A DNA stretch of 64,000 bases, from positions 57,299,400 through 57,363,399 of the forward strand of contig OZ022507.1 of assembly GCA_963989385.1 (NCBI GenBank). The letters are read 5' to 3'. This document shows, piece by piece, positions 47,666-55,945 of this stretch; the stretch's first letter is position 1; the number at the start of each line of letters is the position of its first letter. The translations under genes and the position numbers were made by a program. The stretch comes from Ctena decussata (lineage: Eukaryota > Mollusca > Bivalvia > Lucinida > Lucinidae). The notes under the pieces were generated by a model. The model worked only from the letters and a program-made list of their open reading frames with translations. It ran no database searches and was not told where the DNA came from.

Positions 47666-50518
47666 AGACATTGCGTGCTAAAGGCGTGTGACACCGATAT
47701 TTATGCGATAATGTCACTTCAAAATCTGATGGTACGGTTATGGATATTGTACTATTGCTGACTCCTGCCCCTCGTCATTTAAACAGAAAACAGATTGTCA
47801 ATTCGCCCAGTAGAAACAGACTTATCCGAGTCTACAAAGTAACCTAGGTATTTCTATTAAAAATGGCAGTATAACAAGACAAAAATATACGTCTGACTCT
47901 CGTCATCCCCAACACTGTTATCTCAAAGTAGCCGCTCACATCCAAGAACACAGTTTGGTTACCATGCCGTGTACATGCTCTTAGAGAATTGACCCCGACC
48001 GACCCGACTTACTGCTATATAAACTCGGGTTACTCGGGGTATCGATTTCACATGTGTTTCTAATGAAACTGGTCGTATAATCCTCCGGTATACCAATAAA
48101 TGATACAGAATTATGCAACTTCGAAGCAGTGCCCCAGGTGGTGAAGATAACGCTGTTAACCGATTTTCTCTAGAATATCCCGCATCCTAATCTTGATATA
48201 AACTAGAAAATCGAAATCCTCGTTAAAAGTTATTTTGTTTAGGCGTTTTGAACGGATTTCTACGTTAAAATTTAAGCGTTTTGAAATATAACAATTTTGT
48301 AATGACACAGGAACCAGCGAAACAGTGAAAGGTAAAGGTAAAGGTTTCCCATAGCCTAATAGCCGTAGGGGCAGTGGGGGTTAGAGACCCACTGTATCTT
48401 GGGCACAGCTGATGAAAGGCGGAGCCCATCCCTCTCATTTCGCTGCCTTATCCTTCCCTGATTCGAAAAAGGTACCCATTTACTGCTGGGTTGAAAGAGA
48501 GAGTTTTCCAGTCATCGTATGGCGACAGTGAGCCGCGAACTCACGACCTTACGGTGACTTTCAGCACAATAGCCGAGCCACTCTAACCACTCGACTACCG
48601 CGCCTCTTATCCCCTCTTTAAAACAGTATCCCCTCTTTTACAGCCTTTATAAAAAAATTCCAGTTGTATTGCAAACGTATTTTGGTGTGATACTTCAAAA
48701 TATGTCTTCAAACACACTGACTGTATTTAGAATAAAAGTAGACAAAATTTATCATTGGATATGCGATTTTCTAGAGTATTTCATGAGAGAGTTCTTTAAT
48801 CGGCGCACTAATACCGTGAATCAGGTTTCACCGAAAAATAATAATACGTCACAAACGTATTGGCTATAATTTAAATGTTATGCGACAGTCTGCATTCTTA
48901 GTGATTAACCCAATCACGGTTGATAGCTTTGCTGCACTCTTTAATTGCACACCGGGGGATCGGTCGTCAGACTCTATGATGGCCCCGACCTAAAGCTATA
49001 TATTTTAGTTGGTTGGGACCGGAGCCTTTTTGTCTGTTGCTTGGTCCACCGGGGCTCAACTGGTGACCTTCTTTTGCTTCAGATTTCTAGTGGGGTTGTT
49101 TGGCAGGACAGGGATCTCCACCTGTCAGACGGCCCGTTGTATCTGTTGAGTCCTCGTCTTTGCTTCTTCATGGTGTTGAAATTTGATTTATGTGTTCACC
49201 GTGATGATTCATTGACGAGTTAGAGGGTTATCATGCGAACCGAACAACCAACTAAATGTTTTGTACCACTTCAGAAACTGAGGGTGAGGTTGGGCCTGTA
49301 AAATCGATTTAAGCCCCCCAGTAATTCATTACTGACCGTTCCAAGGCGGTAGTTCTGTTGTGGTTCTTTGTTGCCTGTTTTTGGTGTCAGAGTTTCTGTG
49401 ATGTTTTACCTTATGTATGTTACTATTATTTTTGGTTCGGTTTGGGTTGCTGAGTGGCCACCTTTTGGGAACAAGCTGCTCACTCGGTTGGCCATTTGTT
49501 CTCTGTATCTTGATTATTTGTAATCTTAGTTGTTTCCAACTATGGTTTGAGGGCTGGATTTGGATTTTGATTGTTTCAGTTCCTGGTCTTGGCATACTTT
49601 TTACTTTCAGTAGCACTGCTGATAAAATACTATATGCTTGAATTACCTGTATTAATAACGGGGAACCAGAGTTAGTGGCAAAAGTAGTTCACGGAGCATG
49701 TTTAGATGATACCTGCAGTGTCCAGATAATTAGGGGATGGCGAAAACATCTGGTCTGATTATCAGTTAGGCATACATTTTAGGTTATTTTTCTCTAAGAG
49801 GATGTACACATCATGTTTCCTACTTTCCTTTACATTTCAGCTCCTTTATTTCATTTCAAACTAATGGTATCTCAAATTAAATTTTCTGGTACCAGAAAAT
49901 TTACTTCGAGATATCAGTCGTTTGAGAAGTTCGACTTTGAGATCTCGAGAGTTGACAGTAATTCTTGTGAAATGTTTCAATCGAATGATAGCATGAATTA
50001 CTGATCGTCATTTTTTTCTTTTTCTTTTTTTTTTCTTTTCACAGCTAACAGAATTCATATCAGTGAAAGCACCTACAAGAAGCTGAAGAGCACCGGAAAC
50101 TTCAAGCTACAGAGCAGAGGAACTATCCACGTAAAGGTAGGTATTATCATGACATCTCTTATTTTACGTATGGGCTTATGTGTATAAAGATGGCTGACAA
50201 AGTTTGAAAGATAACTGCCGAAGTAACTCGAATGAACTGTTGCTAGCTGTTGATTTAATTTATTTGCAGGGTAAGGGGCGTATGAACACATATTGGCTAA
50301 CAGATATCCTCAATGAGGAGAAAACTGACCAGTTCTGGGACCTGCCGGGCCAGGCTGAGAAGATACGGGGTAGGGCGTCACTGAACAGCATGTCAGAGGA
50401 AAACGAAAACACTCCGCTCGAGTTCGAGCCTGAACCGTCCGGATCTACACCTATGGCGACAAGGAGAGTGTCGACAGCTGCAATACATGCACCCGCCGCT
50501 AGTGTAGACCCGTATTAG
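28870..50518 (+). CDS. NIT-domain membrane guanylate cyclase (8 exons, 676 aa)
   Basis: Class III guanylate cyclase that would make cGMP from GTP at the plasma membrane. The eight exons total 2031 bp and splice with consistent phases (1, 0, 0, 1, 1, 1, 0). Order: short cytosolic N terminus; TM1 about 49-69; extracellular region about 82-340 resembling the NIT (nitrate/nitrite-sensing) domain, with [12 protein letters not shown] and [16 protein letters not shown]2 about 344-368; signalling helix with [15 protein letters not shown]; cyclase domain about 420-610. Guanine-specificity residues Glu473 (KVETIND) and Cys546 (YCVFGDTVN) are present, as are the second metal Asp477 and the transition-state Asn553 and Arg557. 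The first metal Asp is replaced by Ser433 (FSSVVDFT instead of FSDIVGFT), so a homodimer may be inactive. NIT-cyclases are known in lophotrochozoans, and one is implicated in nitric-oxide signalling in an annelid (recalled from the literature). The ligand is unknown. Confidence 0.9.
29184..29457 (+). mobile_element. tRNA-derived SINE, family A, copy 1
   Basis: The head has a B-box GGTTCGATACCCGGTCCGGC. The body follows, with CATACTTTCGTTTCTGCTTC, GTACTGGTTAACCGCGTAGG and GACCATAGCTGTTACATGTA. It ends in an A-rich ACAATAAAATAACTAAACAA tail. It lies in intron 1 of the cyclase. The anticodon region does not form a normal stem, so it is not a functional tRNA gene. Confidence 0.75.
29947..30142. 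mobile_element. Palindromic MITE, family D, copy 5 (shortened)
   Basis: Bounded by GAGCCGCGACACGAC and its inverse, and flanked by AAAT on both sides (29943-29946 and 30143-30146). About 40 bp of the right half is deleted compared with the other copies. Confidence 0.8.
30389..30541 (+). repeat. Copy of the sequence upstream of GTPase copy B
   Basis: Matches 22393-22526 (GTCTTGACGATCCAGAAAA, GTGAAAGCTTATACTTG). It ends 54 bp before cyclase exon 2. Confidence 0.6.
30596..30750 (+). CDS. Cyclase exon 2 (TM1)
   Basis: CGCAG acceptor, GTAAGC donor. It encodes [15 protein letters not shown] and a hydrophobic segment [19 protein letters not shown], the first membrane span, with basic residues on the cytosolic side. 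Confidence 0.85.
31041..31125. repeat. 85-bp hairpin element
   Basis: ATATCGTCACCTTGGCGCAA plus AAAGTCA is mirrored by TGACTTTTTGCGCTAAGGTG plus ACGATAT. The arms are 27 bp around a short AT-rich loop. Confidence 0.75.
31499..31721. mobile_element. 223-bp palindromic MITE with an almost perfect core
   Basis: The ends GGGGCCGTATTCATAAA and TTTATGAATACGGCCCC are inverse copies. The centre has arms of more than 40 bp (GGAGATTCCCTACAACTATG through CTCTGGAGGAACAGTCTT and the inverse) that look identical. It lies in intron 2 of the cyclase. No clear target duplication was seen. Confidence 0.8.
32384..33492. mobile_element. Tandem-repeat-cored element, ~180-bp unit x5
   Basis: Five units have anchors ACTAAGTTCAAAAGGC at 32521, 32699, 32880, 33060 and 33240 (spacing 178-181). 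A GGAC-rich microsatellite follows (33406-33446). The ends look like short inverted repeats: TGATGCCCCCGTG on the left and CACGGAGGCATAAT on the right. The element sits inside the ~160-bp satellite. Confidence 0.7.
33727..34264. mobile_element. 538-bp MITE, TTAA-flanked, copy 2
   Basis: Inverse orientation of 26644-27182, with TTAA on both sides (33723-33726 and 34265-34268) and the closing GTACAGGAACCTACCT. The short coding-looking frame inside is shared sequence of the element, not a gene. Confidence 0.8.
35028..35237. mobile_element. Palindromic MITE, family J, copy 1
   Basis: The outer arms TTTCAGTGCTCCAGATAAGA and TCTTATCTGGAGCTCTGAA enclose an inner pair, GATTGTGACCCTTCATTAG and CTAATGAGGGGTCACAAC. 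It includes a poly-A run. Half-copies lie at 38437-38556 and about 54480-54530. Confidence 0.7.
35238..36055. other. Cyclase intron 2, unassigned
   Basis: AT-rich intron sequence with a short CACACACGCGCACA patch at about 35327. No exon or named repeat recognised. Confidence 0.4.
36056..37375. mobile_element. Tandem-repeat-cored element, ~156-bp unit x8
   Basis: Units carry GAGCATATCTCTGAAAGTAT, GGGAACTAAATGAAACTTCA and GTTAGCTCCCTTC. Anchors lie at 36146, 36315, 36469, 36625, 36781, 36937, 37094 and 37256. A CCGTCCGTCC microsatellite is next to the left end (36090-36130). ATGCTCCCTGAAG at the left and CTCCGGGGAGCAT at the right form short inverted ends. Confidence 0.7.
37511..37590. repeat. 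Hairpin just upstream of cyclase exon 3
   Basis: TATAACAGTTTGTCCGCTGT is mirrored by ACAGGCGGACAAACTAAAGT plus ATA. It ends 28 bp before the exon 3 acceptor junction. Confidence 0.6.
37619..37774 (+). CDS. Cyclase exon 3 (start of NIT-type domain)
   Basis: TTAGCAG acceptor, GTAGGA donor, 52 codons in phase 0. It encodes [18 protein letters not shown] then [20 protein letters not shown]. The L-x-x-ER pattern is typical of NIT domains. Confidence 0.85.
38437..38556. repeat. MITE family J, half copy 2
   Basis: GACCTCTCATTGAAACCG, TTCTAATGAGGGGTCATAA and a right part matching the inverse of the left arm of the 35-kb copy. It directly adjoins family D copy 6. Confidence 0.5.
38562..38796. mobile_element. 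Palindromic MITE, family D, copy 6, abutting a splice acceptor
   Basis: GAACCGCGACACGAGAAAAT to the inverse TTTTCTCGTGTCACGGCTG. Its right edge lies 16 bp before the first base of cyclase exon 4, so the branch-point region, and perhaps part of the pyrimidine tract, comes from the MITE. Confidence 0.8.
38813..39863 (+). CDS. Cyclase exon 4 (NIT domain, TM2, start of cyclase domain)
   Basis: ATTTCAG acceptor, GTGAGT donor, 350 codons plus one base. It encodes the rest of the NIT-type region, TM2 ([18 protein letters not shown] then ICPVIIFC), the linker helix and the first half of the cyclase domain. That half includes FSSVVDFT (Ser433 at 39710-39712) and [11 protein letters not shown]. Confidence 0.92.
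39864..42239. other. Cyclase intron 4, first part
   Basis: Open frames at 39988-40359 and 41658-42062 lack recognisable domains and are not called. 41401-41462 is the inverse of sequence near 49545-49610 (CCAGGAACTGAAACAATCAA). A (TC)n tract occupies 41824-41848. Confidence 0.4.
41850..41935 (+). repeat. Interspersed repeat, CAGTTC family, copy 3 (diverged)
   Basis: CCAGTTCTCATAACGATGTT through GGTTGCATACTC to GGCTGTCCGTCC parallels the copies at 9.1 and 21.2 kb. Confidence 0.45.
42240..43080 (+). repeat. ~460-bp repeat (ACCGATGGCCTTGAAACTTGG type)
   Basis: The block with GACCGATGGCCTTGAAACTT, GATGACCTTGACCTTTT and AACGGCAA (42277 onward) recurs from 42738, a spacing of 461 bp. A related inverted block lies at 57040-57720. 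It ends GGCCCTCTTGG, the inverse of AAGAGGGCC at the other block. Confidence 0.65.
43579..43719 (+). CDS. Cyclase exon 5
   Basis: TTTAAG acceptor, GTATAT donor. It completes [18 protein letters not shown] and runs to LLIGIST, the part leading into the HTGPV-like loop of the cyclase fold. Confidence 0.88.
43744..43863. repeat. 120-bp hairpin 24 bp after the exon 5 donor
   Basis: GTGCTCATGTATTATTGAAT and TTATTAAACGAGTTGG in the left arm are mirrored by CCAACGAGTTTAATAAA and GTAATACAGGAGCAC. Inner arms AAAAGATAAGACGCGAG and GCATCTTATCGTTTT also pair. Confidence 0.75.
44097..44281. repeat. Direct repeats rich in TGACGTCA (CRE-like)
   Basis: TGACGTCATTTCGACGTCA occurs at 44173 and 44259 (86 bp apart). 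Many half-sites such as ACGTCA and GGCGTCA lie around them. The array is in cyclase intron 5; any CREB/ATF binding is untested. Confidence 0.6.
44446..44580 (+). mobile_element. tRNA-derived SINE, family A, copy 2 (3'-truncated)
   Basis: The best preserved head: GCCGGGCCGCGTGGTGCAGT, then GGTTCGATACCCGGTCCGGC, with a 6-7 bp acceptor-like stem and a GCGT/GTGC D-stem. The anticodon stem has a mismatch, and the body continues into CTTCCGCTGATTCTAGAAAG. It is therefore a SINE, not a tRNA gene. Confidence 0.7.
44688..45775. mobile_element. Tandem-repeat-cored element, ~190-bp unit x5
   Basis: Units contain CCACATGCATATCTTCAGAC, GAATCGGCATAAAACTGT and GGTACCCACTATCTATTCAC. Anchors lie at 44813, 45003, 45195, 45385 and 45575. 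A GGACGGA-type microsatellite follows (45679-45730). GTCCCCCGCCTT at the left and AAGGCGGGGGAC at the right are perfect 12-bp inverse ends. It lies in cyclase intron 5. Confidence 0.75.
45915..46352 (-). pseudogene. LINE 3' fragment (C-terminal end of reverse transcriptase ORF)
   Basis: The reverse complement reads [25 protein letters not shown], a stop in place of Trp, then [16 protein letters not shown] and FYKMVEW. This is the conserved region after the RT domain of jockey/CR1-type LINEs. It is truncated and broken. Confidence 0.8.
46362..46500 (+). mobile_element. tRNA-derived SINE, family A, copy 3 (headless)
   Basis: Carries only the body: GCGAAAGTATGTGTACTTAG, TACTGGTTAACCTCTTAGGA, ACATGACCATACATGTAG. 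It ends in a CAACAACAACAAAG tail. Confidence 0.65.
46690..46822 (-). mobile_element. tRNA-like SINE head next to cyclase exon 6
   Basis: The reverse complement holds CACGTGGCAGACTGGTTGGC (A-box-like) and GGTTGCGGGTTCGAGTCATG (B-box-like), about the right distance apart for a tRNA promoter. It ends about 34 bp upstream of exon 6. The body is short or lost. Confidence 0.5.
46856..46954 (+). CDS. Cyclase exon 6
   Basis: TTCCAG acceptor, GTAAGT donor. It encodes [18 protein letters not shown] then [15 protein letters not shown]. It carries Cys546 (guanine recognition), Asn553 and Arg557 (transition-state stabilisation). Confidence 0.92.
46955..48330. other. Cyclase intron 6, first part
   Basis: Mostly unassigned. 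A (TG)n microsatellite of 42 bp occupies 47621-47662. No exon-like frame was found. Confidence 0.5.
48331..48605 (-). mobile_element. tRNA(Ser/Leu-like)-derived SINE, family B, copy 2
   Basis: Close match to 26000-26270: AGGTTTCCCATAGCCTAATA, GGGCACAGCTGATGAAAGGC and CGAACTCACGACCTTACGGT. The tRNA-like head is at the right end (CCACTCGACTACCGCGCC). Confidence 0.75.
48606..50044. other. Cyclase intron 6, second part
   Basis: A GC-richer block at 48945-49640 looks like part of an unclassified mobile element. Its right part is the inverse of sequence near 41401-41462. Short frames inside have no recognised domain. Confidence 0.4.
50045..50136 (+). CDS. Cyclase exon 7
   Basis: TTTTCACAG acceptor, GTAGGT donor. 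It encodes [17 protein letters not shown] then [13 protein letters not shown], the usual region after the catalytic loop in guanylate cyclases. Confidence 0.88.
50270..50518 (+). CDS. Cyclase exon 8 (end of cyclase domain and tail)
   Basis: TTTGCAG acceptor after a 133-bp intron, stop TAG at 50516. It encodes [12 protein letters not shown], the typical C-terminal strand of the cyclase fold, then a ~65-residue tail rich in Glu, Pro, Ser and Thr that is likely disordered. Confidence 0.9.
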   Translation, partial: GKGRMNTYWLTDILNEEKTDQFWDLPGQAEKIRGRASLNSMSEENENTPLEFEPEPSGSTPMATRRVSTAAIHAPAASVDPY

Positions 50519-50808
50519 GGTCCATCCAAAAGCATACAAAGTGCAGTCTTTGCATCGGTGGCACTTTGTTTTCTTAAGCGCCAGAAAAGCCAATACAGCA
50601 TAAATTCAGGTGATGAGGAGGGTCATAAGGAGCTGCCTCATCTGGATCTACACAGTTTGCTATCTAGTCTTCGAATTCTTGCCATGTTATAGATTGGACC
50701 AAACTTTATTTACTTTTTTTTTAATTTGGCAGACGTATTTTTCGTCTGTCATTCGGCGCTTTATAGTTTAACGACGTATAGCTACTTGGAAACCAAACGC
50801 AGCACCGA

Positions 50809-50814
50809 AATAAA
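50809..50814 (+). promoter_or_regulatory. Candidate polyadenylation signal of the cyclase gene
   Basis: AATAAA lies about 290 bp after the stop. A family D MITE begins seven bases further on, so the cleavage site may lie inside it. Confidence 0.4.
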
Positions 50815-50820
50815 CCATTT

Positions 50821-51052
50821 GAGCCGCGACACGACAGAACCAACGAAGTGGCATAAAAAGATGCACCCAGCGAAGACTCATATCAGTGATATCCGTCCAT
50901 TCTGATTAGAGTCTTCGTTGTGCTCATACAGGGAGCTAGCTTCATGCCGACAGCGAAGCTTCTGATCAGACTGGGTGGATACCAGGCTGATCTGAGTCCT
51001 GGCTGGGCGCACATGCCACTTTTTGGTATTGTCATGACTCGTGTCACGTCTC
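50821..51052. mobile_element. Palindromic MITE, family D, copy 7
   Basis: GAGCCGCGACACGACAGAAC to the inverse GTGTCACGTCTC, flanked by ATTT and AATT. Internal landmarks TCTGATCAGACTGGGTGGAT and AGGCTGATCTGAGTCC are present. Confidence 0.75.
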
Positions 51053-51183
51053 AATTTTCAAACCCCCTAGTTTAAGTGCCCGTGTTTGTTTCACATAATT
51101 CAAATAGGTTCTTTCAAATTTTTAAAATAAGTTATTTAAAACTGATAATCGGTGAAATATGAAGCAGTCTCAAATTTCATAAG

Positions 51184-51335
51184 AATCCCGGCAGTTCAGT
51201 GGAGAAAGCTATCGGTCTAAGTTCGATTCCTGCTGCAGGCAGAAATCTTTTTAACCATAAACGGGATTCCGTTGCACTTAGCCTTTCATTATCGCCCTCC
51301 CATCGTCCTGATATGATTGAAATACTGTTAAAAAG
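51184..51335 (+). mobile_element. tRNA-derived SINE, family C, copy 2
   Basis: The head CCCGGCAGTTCAGTGGAGAA with the B-box-like AGTTCGATTCCTGC is followed by CCTTTCATTATCGCCCTCCC and TGAAATACTGTTAAAAAGGA. It is the plus-strand counterpart of 15081-15280. Confidence 0.65.
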
Positions 51336-51494
51336 GAACACATGCATCTGTCAGCAAATGTCATAATTGCGTTCTCTAAGACGCCCATTTCGTTCTTCAC
51401 AGAAGTCCAAAGTTTTTTAAAGACTGGTCTGAAATTTTTTTTTTTTTTTTTTTTATTTTCATCAAATTACATTTTTCATGGTCTATTAATGCAT

Positions 51495-52931
51495 AGACGT
51501 TGCGCACGGTATTGGGGTACATTCACGGACAAATATGAAATGGACCCCATGGAAGCAACGCTTTTTTCGGATTTTATACCATAAACTATTTTAAAATCGT
51601 GAATTGGTATTTATTTTATTTTCGGGTCAATAATATTTGCTTTTTAGACGATGTAAATCTTCATGCGGGCGCAAAACGGTTGTGTTTTGCGCTAAAATGC
51701 GTGTAACTCGGTAACAAAATCGGCATGGGGGCATACTCGAAGGAATGCTACACAGAAATGTCGATGTGAATTTTCGTGCAAATTAGCTTACGAGAAAGAG
51801 AAAATTGTTTAGATTAGCTCCTTATCTATCCTTTTTACTGTTTATTCTTCAACAATCGCCATCTTAAGAATTTATTGTTAAAAGTGAAATAGTGTAACTT
51901 ACGATCAAATTAGCTTCAAAATTTAGGGGCTTGTCTCTTCGGTGAGTATTTATTGTATCGGAGGAAACAAATTTTGAAAATATTTATATATGCTTCAAAT
52001 GTACTTACATGTATGCATCAGTTATGACCTATATAAGACTAATTACTTTTTCTCTATAGATACGGAAAGAAATTAGAAAATCTGCGGTCTAATTTTTGTA
52101 ACAAATTTCGAATTTGATACCAGATTCTTACACCTGTCTATTTTATAAAGCTGATTTGGACAAAATACTAACAGCTATCTGCAAAAAGCTAATTTCCAAA
52201 ATGAACATTATCAGTTTGTATTATCTTCAAAGTTGGGATTAAATGTCCTTGAACAATAAAATTGTTATGCGCATTTACATTTGGTCTGAAATTTTGTAAC
52301 GCAGCGACAATTAAAGAAATTCAAACGTTACATGCATATGAAACCTTATAGTTATTAGCAGCTGTCTAGCAATTTTCAGGTCTGCGTCATTATAATCAAA
52401 CCTGTCTTAAAGGCCAGCTCTGTGAAGCAGATAACTGTATTAAAAGGCAAAATTTCATTTTGAAAGTACCATTTTCTGTATAAATTGACCTGTATTAAGC
52501 AAGCACCTCTCTTAAGCAAGCTGCACTTCCCTTGGGTGCTTGCTTAAGATAGGTTTGACTATACAGCAATACTTTCTCTTGCCAACGGAGAAGAATTTTC
52601 TCATAAATATATTAATACATGTATATGATATTTTACCAGCATAAACGTGGCAAGATGACTAGTAAGAAAAAAAGGAGAAACGGGAAAGGTAACGCAAGAG
52701 ATATAATTCGTTCTACACGAAAACAGAGGAAAGTATAGTATAACGAAATAAATCATCGTGTAACGGCTAAAGGCTACTGTGGAGGGATATAGTGGGGTTT
52801 ATACTTGCAGCTTCCGATAGGATTTGTTCAACAAACTCAATTCACGGTTTACATTCTCATAAGCCAGAAAAAATAAAACGCTTGACATTTTGACGTTATG
52901 TTTTAGTCTCCAATACCGTGCGCGACGTCTT
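51495..52931. mobile_element. Possible DNA transposon with ~21-bp inverted ends
   Basis: AGACGTTGCGCACGGTATTG at the left is mirrored by CAATACCGTGCGCGACGTCT at the right, 1.4 kb apart. The interior is AT-rich with no transposase. Target-site duplications are not clear. Confidence 0.45.
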
Positions 52932-53981
52932 ATTGTGTTGTTATTGTTGAGTTCCTTCTACAGAAATAATTTTGTTTTGTGTTATTTTCTTGTGTTTTCA
53001 TTTACCATTTCTACAACGGACGGCTAGTCATCATCATTTTAACACGGAATTTAATGACTTTAGGCTACAGAACAGTGGGAACGCGTATCCATGGCGGAGT
53101 GATATTTTTATACAGATAGCAACGAAAAAACATTCTAAATTTCTGACACTCAGATTCAATCGACGAACGTGTCGCAATTTCAGTGATGCTTTGTCGGCGA
53201 ATCAAACTACACATAGCCGAAATTAATATATGGTTATATTCTTTACATCTTAATTTAATTCTCTATGCCTTTGAGAGCAGAGCTAAACACCGAGATATTC
53301 GGCAATCGAACGTTTTACGTGATCATGTAAAGACGACTCTAACAGCAATTTTCAAAATAAATCGACTTTCTCCCGTCGGCGGACATATGCCTTGAAAAAC
53401 CATGGTGTCTGCCCTTTCTCCTTTATAAAAATTAAGTAATTCGGTGTGTGCGACAATTTCCTTGCAAAATAATGTTTAGGTACCCTATTCATTTTCTAAA
53501 AATATGGCGGAAATTTTACCTGATCGATAGACAGCAAAACAATCTGTAATAAATTCAAACATTACGGAAATGTTCTTGAATCTTGAAATCCGACACACAA
53601 AGTGGGACGCATCTTGTATTCAACATACAACAATATTTTTTTTTTCTGTACTTTCTTCAGAATGATTGGGAATAGAATTCTGATCAGTAGCCTACACCAT
53701 ACTGTAAACAAATCGATCAATTTATGACAGTTGTGACGCAATTACATAACTGCGTCAACTTTTTCAGCCTTTGCATTTACTTGCTTATAAGTTATTAAGA
53801 CCGGTAAATTGTTGTCAAAATCAGGGGGACTGCTAGAATAAAAAAGTAATTTTGCCATCCAATTAATCCTGCACGTGCCAATATTTCAAAGCCTCTCCTG
53901 CAACTCACACGATCACCCTACGCAACGTAAGGCCCCTCTACCCCGCCCCTTCCTCCACCCTTCCTCTCCCCACCTCACCCC
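52932..53981. other. Intergenic, nothing recognised
   Basis: An open frame at 52972-53226 has no recognisable domain or splice context and is not called. C-rich sequence lies at 53930-53980. Confidence 0.4.
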
Positions 53982-53991
53982 TACACACACA

Positions 53992-54076
<85 letters not shown>
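53982..54076. repeat. (CA)n microsatellite
   Basis: About 95 bp of CA/AC dinucleotides, nearly uninterrupted. Confidence 0.97.
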
Positions 54077-54078
<2 letters not shown>

Positions 54079-55699
54079 CTTAAAACATTTCTTTTAGATG
54101 TAAAACTAAGCAAAATATAATAGATGTTTAACCATAACAAATACTTGCAAAACTTCAATGACTAAATCCTTGAATAAAAAGTGCAGTGTAGACCTGGGTT
54201 AGACTTCTTCCAAAACAACAGTCTAATCAGGGTCAGTACTATTTGATTTTCCCAGCAATTTCGACACACTGTCTGATGGTGAAAATGGTAGGACAATTGA
54301 AGTAATGAAGATTTTGTTTCAACTTTAAGCTTAGAAAATGACTTGGCCATACATACGTATACACTCCTTTACACTCCATATAATTTCAGCCAACATTGAG
54401 AAGCAGCATATATACTGTTAAATGAGCTTTTGAGCATTACAATTGCAGTATTCATTTGTATAACATATGTTTTTGCCCTCTGTAGAACTGCCTTAATGAG
54501 GAGTTCTAATGAGGGGTTACAACATACATCTTTATTATGAAATGCCAGGTTTGTCAAATACTAGCTCATCAGGTGGGAGGTGGGGCTGTCAGCTCTGCAA
54601 TGCCCTTGGTTCATAAATGAAAATGCCACAAATACTCAGTGATCTTTTGAGGGATTTGCTCTAACTGTTGCCAAAATCTCATGGAAATCTATCAGTAGGG
54701 GCAAATCTCATGCAAAAGTTATATAATTTAAAATGAATGGTGTAACCTTAACTTTTCATTGAGAATGGAGAATTTCTCAAAAATTTTAGTTCATTGAGAT
54801 GTGTTCTCTAATATGATTCTGAGTCACACTCACAAAAGAAATTAATAGCACAGCTGTCCAGCAAACCAGAAAACTTGATTAAATATGTGGCAAAGGCTCA
54901 GGACTTGGTAATCCATTCTCTAAGTTGAATAATGGTAAGATATAAACGTGATACAACAAGAAAAATAATAGGCCAATATTTAGTGCGCCAAAATGGAGTT
55001 ATTCTTTATCATTTCTCTTCAAGTAAAATGTACATTTGTATGTTGTGGTGTCTCATCACAGTTGCTTTTGATCAAAAATTAAAATTTAACACAAATTTCA
55101 AATGAACAAATTACTACTATATAGGTATTCTAAATGTAAAAATCTCTGATTAAATTATTACATTCACATGCAGTCTGACATTGCCCTGCAGTGTTTTCCC
55201 TATAAGTATAAATAAATAAATATCCAAAATAAATTAAAACATATGTACATAATAAGAAACAAATTCTGGAGACATTTCCACAAGTGATGGTTTTATGATA
55301 ATCATGTTACAAAGACTCAGCTGAGGCATGATAGCAATTTTGGGAATTCTGTCTTATTCAGCCATAAAAACGTTTATTGCGATCCATTAATAGAACCATC
55401 TATGCTCTTGCTGAAGTGCTGCTAATGAGAGGGCACAACAGGCGTTAATATGAAGCCCACTGATGCTGGTGCAACATTTATGTTGGAATTGTGTATTTTT
55501 TTCATTCTAACATAGTCTTGACATGTAGAAGGACAAACAGCATTATGCAACATTCCACATAAAGTGCAGGGTCCAGCGGTTATCAAAATATGCCCCATTT
55601 ATTTTTTTGTGCACTTATAATGATATAAAAAAGCTTGCTCACATAATAAAGTCCTTAATATTTGGCCAATAAAATCCTCTGTAAAAATGCCTTTTAATA
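54077..55699. other. Gene-free stretch with a MITE fragment
   Basis: AGTTCTAATGAGGGGTTACA (about 54500-54520) is a remnant of MITE family J. The rest is AT-rich and unassigned. Confidence 0.45.
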
Positions 55700-55945
55700 T
55701 GTTGGGCTGTGTGTGTGGGGGGGGGGGGGGGAGGGGGGCGGGGCGTCGTCCGGAACAGAATTCTCTAGAAGGGCGAGTGGTCTCAGAATGTGGGGCGCGT
55801 TGTCTTGGGGGAAGTTATCTGGGGGAGTTGTCTCAGAATGTGGGGCGAGTTGTCACCTGAAGTTGGGGCGAAATTATTTTGGGGCGAGATTTTTGTGGGG
55901 CGAGTTGTCTTGGGGCGAGTTGTCCGTAATTCGACTGAAGCATGT
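55700..55945. repeat. Poly-G tract and GGGGCGAGTTGTC short repeats
   Basis: A G-run at 55718-55739 is followed by about eight degenerate copies of TTGGGGCGAGTTGTC spaced 15-30 bp apart. Confidence 0.7.

Noticed and set aside
52972..53226. Short plus-strand frame with a hydrophobic start
   Set aside because: No domain, no homologous second copy in the window and no splice context; it is likely chance.
53875..54158. Thr-His and Cys-Val repeat proteins on both strands
   Set aside because: Pure translation of the (CA)n microsatellite.
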